NCBI GenBank assembly: GCA_036396275.1
Contig: DASWLD010000054.1
Coordinates: forward strand, 1-9,837
Origin: JACQFZ01 sp036396275
Lineage (GTDB): Bacteria > Pseudomonadota > Gammaproteobacteria > Acidiferrobacterales > Sulfurifustaceae
Length of the DNA: 9,837 bases
Direction of reading: 5' to 3'
In this document: positions 8,494 to 9,837 of the stretch, piece by piece
Layout: every line of letters begins with the position of its first letter
Position numbering within the stretch: position 1 is the stretch's first letter
Made by a program: the position numbers and the translations under genes
The notes under the pieces: generated by a model
Told to the model about the DNA's origin: nothing
The model's input: only the letters and a program-made list of their open reading frames with translations
Databases searched by the model: none

Positions 8494-9837
8494 TCAACGC
8501 ATCGTGACGAGTTCTTCGGCACTGGTCGGATGGATCGCGACGGTGTTGTCGAGATCGGCTTTGGTCGCGCCCATTTTCACCGCAACGGCGAATCCTTGGA
8601 TGATTTCATCGACACCGCGGCCGATGAGGTGGCAGCCGACGACCTTCTCGCGCGGCCCGACGGTCACCAGTTTCATCAGTGTCGGCGGGCGCGCTTGCGT
8701 TAACGCGTAGTACATCGACGTAAAGCGGCTCTCGTAAACTTTGACCTCGTTGATTCCGTAGAGTTGGCGCGCCGCTTCTTCCGTTAGGCCGACCGTGCCG
8801 ATCGGCGGGTGGCTGAACACTACGGTCGCGACATTGTTGTAATCGAGCCGCGCCTCGGGCTCGCCGCCGAAGAGACGATCGGCGAGCCGCCGGCCGGCGG
8901 CGATGGCGACCGGCGTCAGGGCGAGACGCGGCGTGACGTCGCCGAGCGCATAGATGCCGGGCACGTTGGTGTTTTGGTAATCGTCGGTCGTGACAAAACC
9001 GTTTTCGTCGACCGCCACTCCGCAATGCGCGAGCGCGAGCTCGCCGGTGTTCGGCCGCTGGCCGGTCGCCCACAGCACAACGTCGAAGCCGGTCACGTGT
9101 TGCTTACCGTCGATATGGACGGCGAGGCCACCGCCGGCGCGTTCTATCGCGGCGATACGCGTCGGACGTAACACGGCGATGCCGCTCTCCTCCATCTCCT
9201 CCAGCAACACGTCGCGCAGCGACGCATCGAAGCGCGCGAGCAAACGTTCGCCGCGCAGTAACATGGTTACGTCGCTGCCGAGCGCGCGAAAAATCCCCGC
9301 CAGTTCCACCGCCACGTAGCCGCCGCCGACGACGAGGACGCACGTCGGCTGCGTCTCGAGATCGAAGAATCCGTCGCTGGTGATGCCGAGGTCGGCGCCG
9401 GGAATGTCCGGCCGGTCGCGCGTCGCGCCGGTGGCGATCAGTAGGTGCGGCGCCCGCAGGCGCTGCGAGCCGACGGCGACGGTGTTTCGATCCAGGAAGC
9501 GCGCCTCGCCGGCGATCTCGGTGACGCCCGCTGCAACCAGGCCACGGCGGTAGACGTCGTTCAGCCGCGAAACGTAGGCGTCGCGCGCGCGCTTCAGATG
9601 ATTCCAATCGATGGTCGGCGCCCCGACGTCGAAGCCGTAGCCGCGTGCGTCGTGCAGCATCTCGGCGATCGAGGCGGCGTTGAACATCACTTTCTTCGGT
9701 ACGCAGCCGCGGTTGACACAGGTGCCGCCGAGCCGGTCGCGTTCGATGATTGCGGCCTTGGCGCCGTGCGCCGCCGCGCGTTTCGCCGCGGCCAATCCGC
9801 CGCTGCCGCCGCCGATGACCAGGAAGTCGTAGTCGAA
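8494..9837 (-). CDS. gor: Glutathione reductase, nearly complete (first few residues beyond the window)
   Basis: This FAD enzyme reduces glutathione disulfide with NADPH in the cytoplasm. The frame is open to the right edge and shows 447 residues; against E. coli Gor (450) only a few N-terminal residues are missing. The visible start FDYDFLVIGGGSGG is the FAD-binding loop. GGTCVNRGCVPKK holds the redox-active Cys40/Cys45 pair (visible numbering). VVGGGYVAVELAGIFRALG (169-187), followed by Arg195 and Arg202, is the NADPH-type dinucleotide fold, Arg marking NADPH over NADH. HPPIGTVGLTEEAA and the C-terminal HPTSAEELVTMR carry the interface contacts and the catalytic His436-Glu441 pair. This C terminus is typical of glutathione reductase and separates it from lipoamide dehydrogenase and mercuric reductase. 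It lies upstream of the formate dehydrogenase genes on the same strand, but the 236-base gap suggests a separate unit. Confidence 0.95.
   Translation of the reverse strand, partial: FDYDFLVIGGGSGGLAAAKRAAAHGAKAAIIERDRLGGTCVNRGCVPKKVMFNAASIAEMLHDARGYGFDVGAPTIDWNHLKRARDAYVSRLNDVYRRGLVAAGVTEIAGEARFLDRNTVAVGSQRLRAPHLLIATGATRDRPDIPGADLGITSDGFFDLETQPTCVLVVGGGYVAVELAGIFRALGSDVTMLLRGERLLARFDASLRDVLLEEMEESGIAVLRPTRIAAIERAGGGLAVHIDGKQHVTGFDVVLWATGQRPNTGELALAHCGVAVDENGFVTTDDYQNTNVPGIYALGDVTPRLALTPVAIAAGRRLADRLFGGEPEARLDYNNVATVVFSHPPIGTVGLTEEAARQLYGINEVKVYESRFTSMYYALTQARPPTLMKLVTVGPREKVVGCHLIGRGVDEIIQGFAVAVKMGATKADLDNTVAIHPTSAEELVTMR

Noticed and set aside
8288..8497. 69-codon minus-strand open frame (TTG start) in the gap between gor and the NuoEF gene
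   Set aside because: It has no ribosome-binding site and no recognisable features, and it crosses the palindromic, AT-richer control region. Non-coding is more likely.
8390..8506. The 9-mer CGCATCGTG occurring at 8390-8398 and again at 8498-8506
   Set aside because: The second copy encodes the end of gor, and a 9-base match over this distance in GC-rich DNA is not surprising.
7614..8522. 302-codon minus-strand open frame across the NuoEF start and the gor end
   Set aside because: Most of it is another frame of the NuoEF gene and it has Arg-rich content and no motif.

Overview
The window is GC-rich (roughly 60 % by eye) and tightly coded. It reads as the chromosome of a proteobacterium. A glutathione reductase, an AroE shikimate dehydrogenase, an outer-membrane-type lipoprotein and an NAD-linked molybdenum/tungsten formate dehydrogenase fit that group. 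I cannot place it to genus from sequence alone. No tRNA, rRNA, CRISPR array or prophage gene is visible.

Layout, left to right. Positions 1-578 hold the 5' part of an IS4-family (IS10-like) insertion sequence: a transposase on the minus strand that runs off the left edge, and a probable IS terminus near 578. On the plus strand follow a small lipoprotein of unknown function (625-1245) and aroE (1375-2217). From 2375 to the right edge every gene is on the minus strand, converging on aroE. In transcription order these are glutathione reductase gor (start just beyond 9837), a 236-base intergenic region with two palindromes, a NuoE-NuoF fusion subunit (8257-6623), a ferredoxin-like electron-transfer subunit (6626-5943), the catalytic formate dehydrogenase subunit (5922-3739), and a class III CoA-transferase very similar to formyl-CoA:oxalate CoA-transferase, frc (3607-2375).

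How the genes work together. The three middle minus-strand genes encode a soluble NAD+-dependent formate dehydrogenase. The catalytic subunit oxidises formate at a bis-molybdopterin centre, the ferredoxin-like subunit carries the electrons over Fe-S clusters, and the NuoEF fusion passes them to NAD+ through FMN. Frc releases formate when it moves CoA from formyl-CoA to oxalate. Lying 131 bases downstream on the same strand, it suggests that the locus turns oxalate-derived formate into CO2 and NADH. The oxalyl-CoA decarboxylase gene (oxc) that would complete the cycle is not in the window.

The most unusual feature is the subunit architecture of the dehydrogenase. The two small diaphorase parts (NuoE and NuoF) are fused. 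The alpha subunit, normally one chain of about 900-990 residues, is split into a HoxU-like 227-residue protein and a 727-residue catalytic protein. The HoxU-like protein also lacks the cysteines for the His/Cys-ligated [4Fe-4S] cluster found in NuoG, HoxU and most formate dehydrogenase alpha subunits.
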